Shown: piece by piece, positions 46,383 to 57,013 of the stretch
Position numbering within the stretch: position 1 is the first letter of the stretch
Layout: every line of letters starts with the position of its first letter
Assembly (NCBI RefSeq): GCF_029948085.1
Contig: NZ_JARZZP010000001.1
Coordinates: forward strand, 122,490 to 186,489
Direction: 5' to 3'
DNA length: 64,000 nt
DNA from: Streptococcus taonis
GTDB taxonomy: Bacteria > Bacillota > Bacilli > Lactobacillales > Streptococcaceae
Translations under genes and position numbers: made by a program
Notes under the pieces: generated by a model
The model's input: only the letters and a program-made list of their open reading frames with translations
What the model was told of the DNA's origin: nothing
Database searches by the model: none

Positions 46383-47049
46383 TTAGTATCTCCCGAATTT
46401 TTTTCATGCTAGAAAGTGAAATCTGTCCTGGAGCACTGGCTTCGTCCAGACTTGCAAAAGACCAGCTAGAACCCGTCACATCTGAAGTAATACGAGAAAC
46501 CTTGCCCACTTTCCCCATAGAAATCGTCACATATTCTTGTTCTGGGTTCAGTGTTTTAAAGCCACGCGTAAAGTTCATAAGGTCCAATACATCTTGTTCT
46601 GTATGAGCCATAACAGATACTTTAACCACTTTTGGCGTTAGGCTGGTTAGTTCGGATAAGATTTCCATCATATTCTCTGGAGTTTCTTGGAAATTATGAT
46701 AACTCAAAACTAGATTTGGAAAATCAAGCATTTCTTCAAAAACATCCTTATGGGAGAAATACTCAAAATCAATGTATTCTGGTTGATAGAGTTGAGCTAC
46801 ATCTTTGATAATTTGTACATACTCCGCCGAATCCAAATCGATTTCGCCTCCCTCAGCACGAGTACGTAGGGTGAAGAGGAGTTCGCGACCTGCAAATTTT
46901 TCAAAAATAGCTGGAGCTACCTGTAAAATAGCTTCCTTTGGTAGGAAGTCGGCCCGCCACTCAATGATATCAGCATCGATATACCTCATGGCATCGATTC
47001 CTTGCGCCTCTTCTAAACTCTTTGGCATTACTGAAACGACTAATTTCAT
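46372..47049 (-). CDS. aroD: 3-dehydroquinate dehydratase, type I
   Basis: Dehydrates dehydroquinate to dehydroshikimate through a Schiff base. The 225-aa TIM-barrel protein has the type I motifs EWRADF near residue 30, [10 protein letters not shown] with the conserved His, and the catalytic Lys in [18 protein letters not shown]. It overlaps the methyltransferase gene by 4 bases and aroE by 11. Confidence 0.96.
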   Translation of the reverse strand: MKLVVSVMPKSLEEAQGIDAMRYIDADIIEWRADFLPKEAILQVAPAIFEKFAGRELLFTLRTRAEGGEIDLDSAEYVQIIKDVAQLYQPEYIDFEYFSHKDVFEEMLDFPNLVLSYHNFQETPENMMEILSELTSLTPKVVKVSVMAHTEQDVLDLMNFTRGFKTLNPEQEYVTISMGKVGKVSRITSDVTGSSWSFASLDEASAPGQISLSSMKKIREILNED

Positions 47050-48209
47050 TTAGTTACCTTCATGCTAATCACCTTAAGGTAATTACTACTTTCATCTTTT
47101 TCATTGTAAACAAAGTCTGCTGGAAGCCCATACTTTTGAAGAACCTGATATTTTCTTCCTGCGAATCCTTTGTCGATTTGTTCTATAAATTTTTGACGGG
47201 AAACATTGGCAGCATTGGTGCTAGCAATGATCATACCTCCCGGATTTAAAATCTCTAAACTCTGGGAAATCAACTTGTGATAGTCCTTAGCTACAGAGAA
47301 AGTTTGCTTTTTATTACGGGCAAAGCTAGGTGGATCCAGAACGATCACATCATAAGATAAGCCCTTACGTTTAGCGTATTTAAAGTATTCAAAGACATCC
47401 ATAACAATGAAACGATGACTGTCAAGACTGAGTCCATTGGCATGAAAATGAGCTTCTGACAGTTCTCTTGAACGTTTGGCTAGGTCTACAGAGGTTGTTT
47501 CACTAGCTCCCCCCATAGCTGCAGCAACTGAGAAGGCTGCTGTATAGGAAAACATATTTAGCAAGGACTTGCCCATGGCCAAACCATCAACTAAGCTACC
47601 ACGCACTTTATGCTGATCCAAGAAAATGCCTGTCATAAGACCGTCGTTCATAAAGACTTGATAGAGGACACCATTCTCGAGAACTGTAAAATGTTCTGGT
47701 GCTTCTTGACCATAGATATGGGCAGACTCATAGTCTAGACCTTTAAAACGAATCTTTTCATAGGCACCTAAGACTTCAGGGAAAACCTGAGCAAAAGCTG
47801 CTAAAATCTGTTGGCGAAGTCCATAGATATAGGAGTTATACCAAGAGAAAACAACATAATTCCCATAGAGGTCCAGAGTCATTCCACCAAAACCATCGCC
47901 TTCTTGATTAAACAAACGAAAGGCAGTTGTCAACTCATCTCGATAGTAAGCAGAACGTCTTTGTTTGGCTTTTTCAAACAAACTTTCAAAGAATTTTTGG
48001 TTAAAAGAAAGCTTCTGGTTCGTTACAAACCAACCAATCCCCTTATTTTGACGAGATAAATAGGCCTTGCCCAAAAACTGCTTGTTTTGACTCAATAACT
48101 CGACTTCTTGATCAGTTTCAGATAGTTCTGGAAAATCAATTTCCTCCAAAAGCACTAGACCTTGGTTTAGTTTTTTTTCAACACGTCTACTGACGAATAC
48201 TTTATTCAT
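47046..48209 (-). CDS. Class I SAM-dependent rRNA methyltransferase (RlmI-like)
   Basis: The 387-aa protein has an N-terminal PUA-like RNA-binding domain (about 1-80) and a methyltransferase domain with [19 protein letters not shown] and the catalytic DPPSFARNK (about 295-303). E. coli RlmI makes m5C1962 in 23S rRNA; the exact target here is not proven. The start is the ATG at 48209; GTG at 48215 is an alternative. Neither has a Shine-Dalgarno sequence, and the promoter places the transcription start almost on the ATG, so this may be leaderless. It overlaps aroD and could lead the shikimate operon. Confidence 0.9.
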   Translation of the reverse strand: MNKVFVSRRVEKKLNQGLVLLEEIDFPELSETDQEVELLSQNKQFLGKAYLSRQNKGIGWFVTNQKLSFNQKFFESLFEKAKQRRSAYYRDELTTAFRLFNQEGDGFGGMTLDLYGNYVVFSWYNSYIYGLRQQILAAFAQVFPEVLGAYEKIRFKGLDYESAHIYGQEAPEHFTVLENGVLYQVFMNDGLMTGIFLDQHKVRGSLVDGLAMGKSLLNMFSYTAAFSVAAAMGGASETTSVDLAKRSRELSEAHFHANGLSLDSHRFIVMDVFEYFKYAKRKGLSYDVIVLDPPSFARNKKQTFSVAKDYHKLISQSLEILNPGGMIIASTNAANVSRQKFIEQIDKGFAGRKYQVLQKYGLPADFVYNEKDESSNYLKVISMKVTK

Positions 48210-48216
48210 AAACACT

Positions 48217-48245
48217 ATTATAACAAATTTTATGACAATTCACAA
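48217..48245 (-). promoter_or_regulatory. Promoter giving a probably leaderless mRNA
   Basis: On the minus strand TTGTGA (48240-48245), 17 bases and TATAAT (48217-48222) form a good promoter. Its start site would fall about 7 bases after the -10, at or next to the ATG at 48209. Confidence 0.6.
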
Positions 48246-48386
48246 AATAGAAACTATTGATTTATCCATCATCTTGCCCTATCTGAGAGAATTTTTCCTC
48301 CCATCAGTCCTACTATTTTTCTTTTATAGTATTTCAACACTTCCAGTTGAAAAATAGACATAAAATTCAAAGAGTTTAATTATAAC

Positions 48387-48423
48387 GCAAACGTTTGCAT
48401 ATTCTTTGGCTTTATGCTACAAT
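48387..48423 (+). promoter_or_regulatory. amylase promoter with cre palindrome over the -35
   Basis: GCAAACGTTTGC (48387-48398) is a perfect palindrome and fits a CcpA cre site. TTGCAT (48395-48400), a 17-base spacer and TACAAT (48418-48423) form the promoter. The cre overlaps the -35, which implies repression by CcpA when glucose is present. Confidence 0.75.
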
Positions 48424-48455
48424 AATTCTCATCACTGTAAGTAAGAGGATCAACT

Positions 48456-49907
48456 ATGAAAAATCAAACCCTAATGCAATATTTTGAGTGGTATTTGCCC
48501 CACGACGGTCAGCACTGGACACGTCTCGCTGACGACGCTGAACACCTAGCTAACTTAGGTATTAGTCACATTTGGATGCCACCTGCTTTTAAAGCAACAA
48601 ATGAAAAGGATGTTGGTTATGGCGTCTATGACTTGTTTGACCTTGGAGAATTTAATCAGAAGGGTACTGTACGTACCAAGTATGGTTTTAAAGAAGACTA
48701 TCTTCATGCCATCCAAACTTTAAAATCTCATGGGATTCAACCAATGGCTGATATCGTCTTAAATCATAAGGCAGCCGCTGACCATTTAGAATCTTTCCAA
48801 GTGATAGAAGTGGATCCCGAAGATCGAACAGTGGAACTAGGAGAACCTTTTATCATCAATGGCTGGACTGGTTTTACCTTTGATGGACGACAAAACACCT
48901 ACAATGACTTCCACTGGCACTGGTACCACTTTACTGGAACTGACTATGATGCCAAACGCCGTAAATCTGGGATCTATCTGATACAGGGAGACAATAAAGG
49001 CTGGGCTCATGAAGAATTAGTCGACAATGAGAATGGCAATTACGACTATCTCATGTATGCCGATCTAGATTTCAAACATCCTGAAGTGATAAAAAATATC
49101 TACGATTGGGCAGATTGGTTTATGGAAACAACTGGTGTAGCTGGTTTCCGTTTAGATGCAGTCAAACACATAGACTCTTTCTTTATGCGCAACTTCATTC
49201 GCGATATCAAAGAAAAATATGGCCAAGATTTCTATGTCTTTGGAGAATTCTGGAATCCAGATAAGGAAGCAAATCTGGATTACCTTGAAAAGATTGAAGA
49301 GCGCTTTGATCTTGTCGATGTTCGCCTTCACCAAAATCTCTTTGAAGCAAGCAAGGCTGGAGAAGACTATGATTTAACAACCATCTTTGAGGATAGTCTA
49401 GTACAACTCAATCCAGACCGAGCTGTAACCTTTGTCGATAACCATGATACTCAACGTGGCCAAGCTCTTGAATCCACTGTTGAAGAATGGTTTAAACCAG
49501 CAGCCTACGCTCTTATTCTCCTACGTCAAGAAGGGCTTCCATGTGTATTTTACGGAGACTACTACGGTATTTCTGGTCAATATGCTCAGCAAGATTTCAA
49601 AGATGTTCTTGACCGTTTGCTAGCTATTCGAAAAGAGTTGGCTTATGGAGAGCAAACGGACTACTTTGATGACCCTAATTGTATCGGTTGGGTCCGTTCA
49701 GGAGCTGAGAATCAATCACCACTTGCCATCGTGATTTCTAATGCCCAAGCAAACTCTAAAACCATGTTCGTCGGTCAAGAATGGGCTGACCAAACCTTTA
49801 TTGATTTGCTTGGTAACCATCCTGACCAAGTAACCATCAATGCTGAAGGTTATGGAGATTTCCCAGTTACAGAACGCTCTCTTAGTGTATGGGGACTGGC
49901 TAACTAA
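48456..49907 (+). CDS. Cytoplasmic alpha-amylase (GH13)
   Basis: Hydrolyses alpha-1,4 glucans. The 483-aa protein has no signal peptide, so it acts in the cytoplasm on imported maltodextrins or glycogen. The GH13 regions are visible: DIVLNHKAAADH, GFRLDAVKHI with nucleophile Asp, YVFGEFWNP with acid/base Glu, and FVDNHDTQRGQ with the third Asp. AAGAGGAT precedes the ATG. It is a single gene under a cre-controlled promoter, followed by a BOX element and a terminator. The nearby msmK also carries a cre-like site, so both could respond to carbon source. Confidence 0.95.
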   Translation: MKNQTLMQYFEWYLPHDGQHWTRLADDAEHLANLGISHIWMPPAFKATNEKDVGYGVYDLFDLGEFNQKGTVRTKYGFKEDYLHAIQTLKSHGIQPMADIVLNHKAAADHLESFQVIEVDPEDRTVELGEPFIINGWTGFTFDGRQNTYNDFHWHWYHFTGTDYDAKRRKSGIYLIQGDNKGWAHEELVDNENGNYDYLMYADLDFKHPEVIKNIYDWADWFMETTGVAGFRLDAVKHIDSFFMRNFIRDIKEKYGQDFYVFGEFWNPDKEANLDYLEKIEERFDLVDVRLHQNLFEASKAGEDYDLTTIFEDSLVQLNPDRAVTFVDNHDTQRGQALESTVEEWFKPAAYALILLRQEGLPCVFYGDYYGISGQYAQQDFKDVLDRLLAIRKELAYGEQTDYFDDPNCIGWVRSGAENQSPLAIVISNAQANSKTMFVGQEWADQTFIDLLGNHPDQVTINAEGYGDFPVTERSLSVWGLAN

Positions 49908-49913
49908 TCAATT

Positions 49914-50030
49914 AATACTCTTCGAAAATCTCTTCAAACCACGTCAGCTTCCATCTGCAACCTCAAAACATTGTTTTGAGCAACCTGCGGCTCGCTTCCT
50001 AGTTTGCTCTTTGATTTTCATTGAGTATAA
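49914..50030 (+). repeat. BOX element
   Basis: Starts AATACTCTTCGAAAATCTC and ends GATTTTCATTGAGTATAA, the two ends of a pneumococcal BOX, in the opposite orientation to the copy at 24513-24664. The interior has the CTCAAAACATTGTTTTGAG hairpin of a BOX C part. It lies directly after the amylase stop codon. Confidence 0.9.
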
Positions 50031-50037
50031 AACACAC

Positions 50038-50086
50038 AAAAAATGCCCACAAGCTAGATTTTCTTTCTAGCCTGTAGGCATTTTTT
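50038..50086. terminator. Bidirectional terminator between amylase and dnaD
   Basis: AAAAATGCC and CTAGA pair with TCTAG and GGCATTTTTT around a T-rich loop. T runs occur on both strands. It serves the amylase on the plus strand and dnaD on the minus strand. Confidence 0.85.
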
Positions 50087-50105
50087 CTATTATCAATACT
50101 TAAAA

Positions 50106-50780
50106 TTAGTCTTTCCAAAGATCCATAGCATTTTGAAAATCTGCAGAAACTTGAACATTTTGAGGATTAGTCGCTTCTCTCTCCTGACGCTTAGCCTCTA
50201 CCTGAACTACACTCTTAATGCCTTCATGACGCCAGTTTCTTAGGATAGCCTGGATGTACTTCCAATTTGGTTTTCCATTCAAAACGGCCTCACGTAGGGC
50301 CTCTTTGATCAGGTCCGCACTGGTCCCGTCTTCTTTCAAACTCTTTTCCAAATCTTCGATCTCAAAAGGACTTAAGAGACGACCTAGCTCTTGTTGGAAG
50401 GTTTCCACCAAGTCTTTTAAATCATTTTTAGCAGGTGCCACTTGGCTAGGTTCTTGCTTTTCAAAAAGTTGGTCTAAGCGCTCTAAAGCTAAAGTCGCAT
50501 CAAAAATCACTTCTATCTCACCATTGAGTTCAATGGTTCGGTATTGAAGTAGGCCTTTTTCTGTCAAGCGCGAAATAGCTTGATTGACTTCAAAGACTTG
50601 CTTGCCAATTTTCTCTGCGATTTGACTTGGAGACAATTCCCCTAAAGCTGTTGTATTTTGTAGATAAAAGAATTGCCAAACTAAGAAATCATCGCTTGAT
50701 GAAAACAGTTGATTGTAGTTTAAGAGCAGAGCACTTGGTAGCACCAAGTTCCCTGATTTGAAAGCATCTAAATATGTCAT
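50106..50780 (-). CDS. dnaD: DnaD-domain replication protein
   Basis: DnaD-like proteins help load the replicative helicase in low-GC Gram-positives. The 224-aa protein has an N-terminal winged helix (MTYLDAFKSGNLVLPSALL...; about 1-100) and a C-terminal DDBH2 domain ending in the YIQAILRNWRHEGI motif (about 175-190), then a short tail. A longer frame would reach 50834 inside metA; the start MTYLDAF at 50780 follows TAAGAGGAAT. It overlaps the end of metA by about 10 bases or directly follows it, so metA-dnaD are probably one transcript. Confidence 0.9.
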   Translation of the reverse strand: MTYLDAFKSGNLVLPSALLLNYNQLFSSSDDFLVWQFFYLQNTTALGELSPSQIAEKIGKQVFEVNQAISRLTEKGLLQYRTIELNGEIEVIFDATLALERLDQLFEKQEPSQVAPAKNDLKDLVETFQQELGRLLSPFEIEDLEKSLKEDGTSADLIKEALREAVLNGKPNWKYIQAILRNWRHEGIKSVVQVEAKRQEREATNPQNVQVSADFQNAMDLWKD

Positions 50781-50788
50781 AATTCCTC

Positions 50789-51733
50789 TTATAAATATCC
50801 AAAATGAGACACATCTTCTTCTGCACTCTTCCACTCAAAAGGCGTTTCTTGGTAAACTGCATAATTGACCCAGTTACTGAAAAAGAGAGCTGCTGAGGAA
50901 CTCCAACGCATACAAGGAAGTTCATGGATGTCATCGTTTTTGAAATAATTTTCTGGTATATGGGGATCTAAACCAGCATCTAGATCTCTAAAATATTCTT
51001 TCGCTAGGGTATCACGATCATACTCCAAATGCCCAAAGCTATAAACTTCTCTTAAATCTCGGCTTGCAAGGATAGAGATTCCCACCTCTTTTCCAGATGC
51101 TAAAATCTCTAGATTGGTTTTATTTACAATGTCTTCTTTGAGAATTTCTGTGTGACGAGAATGAGGAGACACATACAAGTCATCAAAACCTCTCAGCAAA
51201 AGATGACCTTCTTTTAAAACATCCTGAGGATAAATTCCCGAAAGCTTTTGAACCATCTGGTGTTTATCTACGCCGTAACGATAGTAGAGACCAGCCTGTG
51301 CTCCCCAGCAAATATGCAGGGTTGAAAAGACATGTGTCTTTGACCAATCGATGACCTGAGTAAATTCCTCCCAATAGTCCACTTCTTCAAAAGGAAGATG
51401 CTCAACCGGCGCTCCCGTGATAATCAAGCCATCAAAATACTGGTCTTGAACTTCCGAGAAGGTCTTATAAAAAGTCTCCATATGCTCAGAACGAGTTGTT
51501 TTCGACTGATGACTTTCCATATATAAGAAATCAATATCTAACTGCAAAGGAGTATTAGCTAAATGTCGTAAAAGCTGAGTCTCTGTAACCATCTTCTGTG
51601 GCATCAAGTTTAAAATCAGGATTTTTAGTGGTCGAATATCCTGATGAGCCGCCCGCTGGTCATCCATGACGAAAATATTTTCCGTTCGTAAAATCTCAAC
51701 TGCTGGTAATTTTTTATCAATTCGAATCGGCAT
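50789..51733 (-). CDS. metA: Homoserine O-acetyltransferase (MetA family)
   Basis: Acylates homoserine, the first committed step to methionine. The 314-aa protein has the MetA pattern: nucleophile Cys in [15 protein letters not shown] (about 142) and the His-Glu in [11 protein letters not shown]. The segment [17 protein letters not shown] has Glu at the position where E. coli-type succinyltransferases have Gly, so acetyl-CoA is the likely donor (family knowledge). Its promoter carries a methionine box, as does metE. GGAGAT precedes the ATG. Confidence 0.9.
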   Translation of the reverse strand: MPIRIDKKLPAVEILRTENIFVMDDQRAAHQDIRPLKILILNLMPQKMVTETQLLRHLANTPLQLDIDFLYMESHQSKTTRSEHMETFYKTFSEVQDQYFDGLIITGAPVEHLPFEEVDYWEEFTQVIDWSKTHVFSTLHICWGAQAGLYYRYGVDKHQMVQKLSGIYPQDVLKEGHLLLRGFDDLYVSPHSRHTEILKEDIVNKTNLEILASGKEVGISILASRDLREVYSFGHLEYDRDTLAKEYFRDLDAGLDPHIPENYFKNDDIHELPCMRWSSSAALFFSNWVNYAVYQETPFEWKSAEEDVSHFGYL

Positions 51734-51819
51734 GGAAATCTCCTTACTGTATCAATTCTAGGCTCAAACGAACATAGAGTCGTCAAATGAAAAATCAGCT
51801 GACGAAAGTCCTTCCCTTT

Positions 51820-51853
51820 ATTATACTGTAAGAAGATATAGTTTTCAATTATA
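51820..51853 (-). promoter_or_regulatory. metA promoter with methionine box on the -35
   Basis: On the minus strand TTGAAA (51843-51848), 17 bases and TATAAT (51820-51825) form a good promoter. TATAGTTTTCAATTATA (plus, 51837-51853) matches the MET-box TATAGTTTSAAACTATA at 14 of 17 positions and overlaps the -35, indicating control in common with metE. Confidence 0.7.
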
Positions 51854-51899
51854 GTTTTTCTCTAACTAGATATAGCCTTTTTTTATATCAGATGAAGAG

Positions 51900-51923
51900 A
51901 AAACAGCCCTAGGGACTGTTTTT
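51900..51923 (-). terminator. Terminator-like hairpin after apt
   Basis: AAAACAG and CTGTTTT pair around CCCTAGGG. On the minus strand the stem ends TTTTCTC. The T-run is short, so strength is uncertain. Confidence 0.5.
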
Positions 51924-51925
51924 CA

Positions 51926-52438
51926 TTAATAATGCATAAGCACTTTATAATCGTAATCTCCGATAGCTTCGCGACCTTTAAGCTCATCAAGCTCAATCAA
52001 GAAGGCACAACCAGCTACGATACCACCAAGTTTTTCAATCATTTCGATAGTTGCTTTAACAGTACCACCCGTTGCCAAAAGGTCATCTACGATGAGAACA
52101 CGTTGACCTGGTTTGATAGCATCTGCGTGCATAGTCAAAGTATCAACTCCATATTCTTTTTCGTAGTCAGCTGAAATAACTTCGCGCGGCAATTTCCCAG
52201 GTTTACGCACAGGAGCAAAACCAATTCCCAACTCAAAAGCGACTGGACATCCAACGATAAATCCACGCGCTTCTGGTCCTACGATCATATCGATCTTTTT
52301 GTCAGTAGCATATTGAACAATTTCACGAACAGCATAGCTGTAGGCATTGCCGTTGGCCATCAAAGGGCTGATATCACGGAATGTAATTCCTTCTTGTGGA
52401 TAATTTTCAATACTTGCAATGTAATCTTTTAAGTTCAT
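51926..52438 (-). CDS. apt: Adenine phosphoribosyltransferase
   Basis: Salvages adenine to AMP with PRPP. The 170-aa protein has the PRPP motif [14 protein letters not shown] (about 120-133), the [14 protein letters not shown] loop and [10 protein letters not shown] at the N terminus. A TATAAT box (52471-52476, minus) preceded by TATGG drives it. It is a single gene with a hairpin behind it. Confidence 0.97.
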   Translation of the reverse strand: MNLKDYIASIENYPQEGITFRDISPLMANGNAYSYAVREIVQYATDKKIDMIVGPEARGFIVGCPVAFELGIGFAPVRKPGKLPREVISADYEKEYGVDTLTMHADAIKPGQRVLIVDDLLATGGTVKATIEMIEKLGGIVAGCAFLIELDELKGREAIGDYDYKVLMHY

Positions 52439-52470
52439 AGCATTTCTTTCTTTTTAAGTTTTTACTCCCT

Positions 52471-52476
52471 ATTATA
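52471..52476 (-). promoter_or_regulatory. -10 of apt
   Basis: TATAAT with an extended TATGG, about 35 bases before the apt start on the minus strand. The -35 is weak (TTTCTC). Confidence 0.5.
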
Positions 52477-52533
52477 CCATAAATCTTAGAAAAGAGAAAT
52501 AGAAAGAAACCCTGGAAACTGAGTCCAAGACTT

Positions 52534-53166
52534 CTAATCTGATCTGTAACTATTGCTCGTTTGATGGAATCTTTCCTTCTTTTTGCTTTTAGAGTTTTGA
52601 TTGCGTTGACGATTTTGTTGGATGCGCCACTCTCGCTCAAAGTAGGACATGGTTTCAAATACTCTTCGCGGTAAACCGACATCCAGCAAATAGATTGGGA
52701 TTTTCAAAACATTTGTTTGCTTTGCAGTCGAAAATCTACTTCGTAGACGATTCCATAAAGAGTTGGGTTTTATAAAATCCTTGTCATAAAAATGAACTTC
52801 AATAGTATAAAAATCCCTTGAACTTCTACCACCCTTGATTCTCATAAGAGAAAACGTTTCTACCTGCCCCCAGGAATAAAACTGCCAATCTTTTTTAGGA
52901 TGTGGCTTATAGGAAAAACCTTGGGCCGTACATTTCAAATACTCTTTATCTGAAAAAAGAAGTCGCAAACGTTCATACAAAATCCATCCAACAATAATGA
53001 TTAAGAATAAGACAAAGAGTCTTAATGCCATCAATCCCACAGGTGCCTCCTTGGGATAGGTCATCATAAAAGATAGGATCCAAAGAAGAAAAGCTAACTC
53101 AAGGAAGCAGAGAACAATAGTCCAAATGATTTTCTTACTGCTCCATTTGATGATTTTTTCTTCCAT
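52534..53166 (-). CDS. Membrane protein of unknown function with a PH-like cytoplasmic domain
   Basis: The 210-aa protein has two membrane helices (about 13-33 and 45-66) and then a soluble domain of mixed strands (about 70-175; KEYLKCTAQGFSYK, FYTIEVHFYDKD). It ends in a Lys/Arg/Gln/Ser-rich tail. The alternation resembles bacterial PH-like domain membrane proteins, but I cannot assign a family. The ATG is one base short of the ABC-F stop, so the two genes are coupled. No function is proposed. Confidence 0.6.
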   Translation of the reverse strand: MEEKIIKWSSKKIIWTIVLCFLELAFLLWILSFMMTYPKEAPVGLMALRLFVLFLIIIVGWILYERLRLLFSDKEYLKCTAQGFSYKPHPKKDWQFYSWGQVETFSLMRIKGGRSSRDFYTIEVHFYDKDFIKPNSLWNRLRSRFSTAKQTNVLKIPIYLLDVGLPRRVFETMSYFEREWRIQQNRQRNQNSKSKKKERFHQTSNSYRSD

Positions 53167-55034
53167 TACGCCAACTCACTTAAATATTCATAGCGTTCAT
53201 ATTTTTCAAGCAAGGCTTCATTCTTCTCATCTAACTCTTTTTGAAGAGTAGCTAGCTTCCCAAAGTCCGAGCCATTGGCCTGCATTTCTTCTTCAATAGC
53301 TGCAATGTGATTTTCCAAGGCTTCGATGTCACCTTCAATACTTGCCCACTCTTGCTTTTCTTGGTAGGTCATGCGTTTCTTTTCTTCACGAACTTTGACG
53401 ACTTTTTCCTTCTCAGCCTTTTGAACTTGATTTGTCGCTTCTGCTTCGAAGGCTTTTTCATCTAGGTAGTCGGTATAATGCCCAAAGAAAGGACGAATGC
53501 TACCGTTTTCAAAAGCAAGAATCTTAGTCGCAACTTTATCAAGGAAATAGCGATCGTGACTAACTGTTAAGACTGGACCTGCAAAACCTTGTAAGAAATT
53601 TTCTAGAACAGTTAAGGTCGCAATATCTAAATCATTTGTTGGCTCGTCCAAAAGTAAAACATTGGGTTTTTCCAAAAGAAGTTTAAGGAGGTACAGACGT
53701 TTCTTCTCTCCACCTGACAGCTTCTCAATCAAAGTACCGTGCGTTGAACGAGGGAAAAGGAACTGTTCTAGCAACTCAGCGATAGAGGTTGTAGAGCCAC
53801 TGCTAGTTTTAACCTCTTCTGCCACTTCTTGTAGGTAATTGATAACTCGCTTGCTTTCATCCAGACCTTCGATTTGTTGAGAGAAATAGGCGATGCGAAC
53901 TGTCTCACCGATAATAACCTCTCCTTCCGTTGGCTCAAGACTTCCCGCAATGAGATTGAGAAGAGTTGACTTACCAACACCATTGTCACCAACGATTCCG
54001 ATACGGTCTTTGGCTTGAACCAAAAGGTTAAAATGTTGCAGAATCTGTTTGTCATCATAGGCAAAGGAAACAACCTTAAACTCGATGACCTTTTTACCGA
54101 TACGGCTAGTTTCAAAATTCATGCTCAAGTCTGTTTCAACACTAGTATCAGAAACCTCCTTTTTCAAGTCATGGAATCGATTGATGCGTGCCTGTTGCTT
54201 GGTTGCACGAGCCTGCGGTTGGCGTCTCATCCAGGCCAATTCTTGCTTGTAAAGCTGTTCCTTTTTGTGAAGAAGCGCTGCGTCGCGCTCATCCTGTTCA
54301 GCCTTGAGACGAACATAATCTTGGTAATTTCCTTGATATTCGGTCAAACCAGCTCTGTCCAACTCGAAAATTCTCGTTGAAAGCGCATCTAGGAAGTAAC
54401 GGTCGTGGGTGATAAAGAGAACCGTCTTCTTAGAATTTTTCAAAAAGAGGGTCAGCCACTCAATGGTGGCAATATCCAAGTGGTTGGTAGGCTCATCAAG
54501 AAGCAAAAGATCATGGTTGCCCAGAAGGACTTGCGCCAACTGAACCCGTCTTCGCAAACCACCTGATAGAGCTCCAACGGGAGTTGATAAATCCTGAATT
54601 CCCAACTTGCTGAGAACGGTCTTGACCTGACTCTCAATTTCCCAAGCTTGGAGGGAATCCATCTCCGCCATAACCCTTTCCAAACGTACCTGCTTGTCCT
54701 CACTGTAGTTGAGCATGAGCAATTCATACTCACGGATCAACTGGATTTCTTTCAAATCACTTGATAGGACAGTATCCAAGACAGTCTTACTGTCATCAAA
54801 ATCCGGATCCTGAGTCAAATAGCCAATCTTATAATCATTTTTTGCCGAAAAAGGGCTTACGTCACCATCAAAACCTGAAACTCCTGAAAGAACATCTAAA
54901 AGAGTCGTTTTTCCAGTTCCATTGACGCCGATAAGACCGATTCTGTCCAAGTCATGGATGATAAAGGAAATATCTTTAAAGACGGTCTTGTCCCCAACGG
55001 ATTTACTTAGTTTTTCAACAATAAAATCACTCAT
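53166..55034 (-). CDS. ABC-F family ATPase
   Basis: A 622-aa soluble protein with two ABC domains, no membrane part. Domain 1 has [26 protein letters not shown] and [12 protein letters not shown]; domain 2 has [32 protein letters not shown] and [12 protein letters not shown]. The charged linker (about 230-300) and C-terminal coiled coil (about 530-622) fit the Uup-like group. ABC-F proteins act on the ribosome, some as antibiotic protectors; this one looks like a housekeeping member. The end overlaps the membrane protein by 1 base and the start overlaps cca by 4. Confidence 0.9.
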   Translation of the reverse strand: MSDFIVEKLSKSVGDKTVFKDISFIIHDLDRIGLIGVNGTGKTTLLDVLSGVSGFDGDVSPFSAKNDYKIGYLTQDPDFDDSKTVLDTVLSSDLKEIQLIREYELLMLNYSEDKQVRLERVMAEMDSLQAWEIESQVKTVLSKLGIQDLSTPVGALSGGLRRRVQLAQVLLGNHDLLLLDEPTNHLDIATIEWLTLFLKNSKKTVLFITHDRYFLDALSTRIFELDRAGLTEYQGNYQDYVRLKAEQDERDAALLHKKEQLYKQELAWMRRQPQARATKQQARINRFHDLKKEVSDTSVETDLSMNFETSRIGKKVIEFKVVSFAYDDKQILQHFNLLVQAKDRIGIVGDNGVGKSTLLNLIAGSLEPTEGEVIIGETVRIAYFSQQIEGLDESKRVINYLQEVAEEVKTSSGSTTSIAELLEQFLFPRSTHGTLIEKLSGGEKKRLYLLKLLLEKPNVLLLDEPTNDLDIATLTVLENFLQGFAGPVLTVSHDRYFLDKVATKILAFENGSIRPFFGHYTDYLDEKAFEAEATNQVQKAEKEKVVKVREEKKRMTYQEKQEWASIEGDIEALENHIAAIEEEMQANGSDFGKLATLQKELDEKNEALLEKYERYEYLSELA

Positions 55035-56230
55035 TTTTTCTCCCTCAAGTAGGCATGAATAGCTTCCAAGTTATTTTCCAAATCTCCATCCACAATAGCA
55101 TACTCAATCTCTGCTAAAATTTCTCCCATTTCTGGTCCTGGTTGATAACCGTATTCCTTGATCAAAATCCCACCATTGATTTGAATTTCTTTCTTATCAT
55201 GGATGGTTAGGCTGTGGTAAGTCTCTGTAATGGCCTGTGGATTGACTTCTTTTCCTTGAGCCTGACGAAGATTTTCAGCCTGTAAAAGCAAATCTAGATC
55301 AAAGCGGTAACAATCGCGCTTGCTTAGTTCCCCTTCTTCACGAAGCTCTAAGATTGTTAGCAAATCTTGAACTTGCTTGGCAAATTGACGCGAAGTTTTC
55401 CAATCTTTCAAAAATTGTTGAGCATCTTCCACTTCTAAAACCCATAAGAGTGCAGCCCAGGCTTGCTCAGAAGATTCAAAGGTAAAATCAGCCTCTAAGT
55501 CAAACAAAGATTGGAGTTTGTCCTGACTACCAGCCATATCTGGAAGATAATCATAAGCTTTACTTGCAATCATAGAAGACAGACCTACTCGCCAATGAGG
55601 AGCCAGAAGAAGTTTATCAAATTCAACAAAAGTACGTTCCACAGAAATTTTCTCTAAGAGTGGCGTTAAGGTCTTCATCGCTTCAAAGGTTTCTTGCTCG
55701 AGTTCAAAACCAAGACTGGCTTGAAAACGAAATCCGCGCATAATGCGTAGGGCATCTTCGTTGAAACGCTCACTAGCTACACCAACTGCTCGTAAAACTT
55801 GATTTTCTAGATCTCTTAAACCATTGAACAAATCAATGATTTCCCCTGTCTCATCTAAGGCAAAGGCATTAACTGTGAAATCACGTCGTTTGAGGTCCTC
55901 TTCTAGCGAACGAACAAAAGAAACTGAACTTGGTCTACGGTAGTCTACATAGACATCTTCTGTTCGAAAAGTGGTCACTTCATACTCTTCATCTCCGTCT
56001 AAAACCAAAACGGTTCCATGCTCAATGCCAATGTCAGCTGTCCGTGGAAAAATCTGCTTGGTCTCTTCTGGATAAGATGACGTCGCAATATCCACATCAT
56101 GGATGGGACGATTAAGTAGGGCATCCCTAACAGAGCCTCCAACAAAATAGGCCTCAAAGCCAGCTTCTTTAATTTTTTCTAATACTGGTAAAGCCTTCTG
56201 AAATTCAGAAGGCATTTGTGTTAATCTCAT
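55031..56230 (-). CDS. cca: CCA-adding tRNA nucleotidyltransferase
   Basis: Adds or repairs the 3' CCA of tRNAs. The 399-aa class II enzyme has the N-terminal nucleotidyltransferase motif [25 protein letters not shown] with the catalytic DVD, then [10 protein letters not shown] and [12 protein letters not shown]. It overlaps dapB by 4 bases and ABC-F by 4. The order dapB-cca-ABC-F is as in pneumococcus. Confidence 0.96.
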   Translation of the reverse strand: MRLTQMPSEFQKALPVLEKIKEAGFEAYFVGGSVRDALLNRPIHDVDIATSSYPEETKQIFPRTADIGIEHGTVLVLDGDEEYEVTTFRTEDVYVDYRRPSSVSFVRSLEEDLKRRDFTVNAFALDETGEIIDLFNGLRDLENQVLRAVGVASERFNEDALRIMRGFRFQASLGFELEQETFEAMKTLTPLLEKISVERTFVEFDKLLLAPHWRVGLSSMIASKAYDYLPDMAGSQDKLQSLFDLEADFTFESSEQAWAALLWVLEVEDAQQFLKDWKTSRQFAKQVQDLLTILELREEGELSKRDCYRFDLDLLLQAENLRQAQGKEVNPQAITETYHSLTIHDKKEIQINGGILIKEYGYQPGPEMGEILAEIEYAIVDGDLENNLEAIHAYLREKK

Positions 56231-56994
56231 AATAAGTGTTCTAATCCATAGACAAGCTCATGACGCTTGACAACTTCTTTGATTCCCAAATTCACCCCTG
56301 TCATGAAGGAGCTACGATCATAGGAGTCATGACGTAGGGTCAATCCTTCTCCTTGATTTCCAAATATAACTTCCTGATGAGCTACCAAACCTGGCAAACG
56401 GACTGAGTGGATTCGCATACCATCAAAGTTAGCTCCACGTGCACCTGCAATGAGTTCTTCCTCATCGCTAGCACCTTGTTGGATAGACTCACGAACCTCT
56501 GCCATCAACTCAGCTGTTTTGATAGCTGTTCCACTAGGGGCATCTTTTTTCTTGTCATGGTGAAGCTCAATAATCTCTACATTTGGGAAGTATTTTGCAG
56601 CTTGTGTCGCAAATTGCATAAGTAAGACAGCACCCAAGGCAAAGTTAGGAGCAATCAAGCCACCCAAGTTTTTAGAACGAGACAATTCTTTTAGTTCTTC
56701 AATCTCTTGACTAGTGAAACCTGTTGTTCCAACGACAGGTGCAAAGCCATTTTCAAGCGCAAAACGGGTATTCTCATAGGCAACAGCTGGTGTTGTAAAG
56801 TCCACCCATACATCTGCCTCAAAGCCTTCTAAGGCAGCCTTATCATTAAATACAGGAATTCCCTGCCATTCTGTTGCAGTTTCGAAAGGATCCAATACTG
56901 CTACTAGTTCAAGTTCAGGATCAGACAAAACCATCTGACAAGCAGATTGGCCCATTCTCCCCTTAAAACCAGCAATAATTACTCGAATACTCAT
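56227..56994 (-). CDS. dapB: 4-hydroxy-tetrahydrodipicolinate reductase
   Basis: Reduces the dihydrodipicolinate intermediate on the lysine/diaminopimelate route, which supplies lysine for peptidoglycan. The 255-aa protein has the NAD(P)-binding GFKGRMGQS (about 9-17), [10 protein letters not shown], and the substrate motif [15 protein letters not shown] with the catalytic His and Lys. The ribosome-binding site AGGAG is 13 bases after the end of a 112-bp repeat unit. There is thus no room for a separate promoter, and the transcript must come from or through the repeats. Confidence 0.96.
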   Translation of the reverse strand: MSIRVIIAGFKGRMGQSACQMVLSDPELELVAVLDPFETATEWQGIPVFNDKAALEGFEADVWVDFTTPAVAYENTRFALENGFAPVVGTTGFTSQEIEELKELSRSKNLGGLIAPNFALGAVLLMQFATQAAKYFPNVEIIELHHDKKKDAPSGTAIKTAELMAEVRESIQQGASDEEELIAGARGANFDGMRIHSVRLPGLVAHQEVIFGNQGEGLTLRHDSYDRSSFMTGVNLGIKEVVKRHELVYGLEHLL

Positions 56995-57013
56995 CTCAAT
57001 CTCTACTCCTGTT

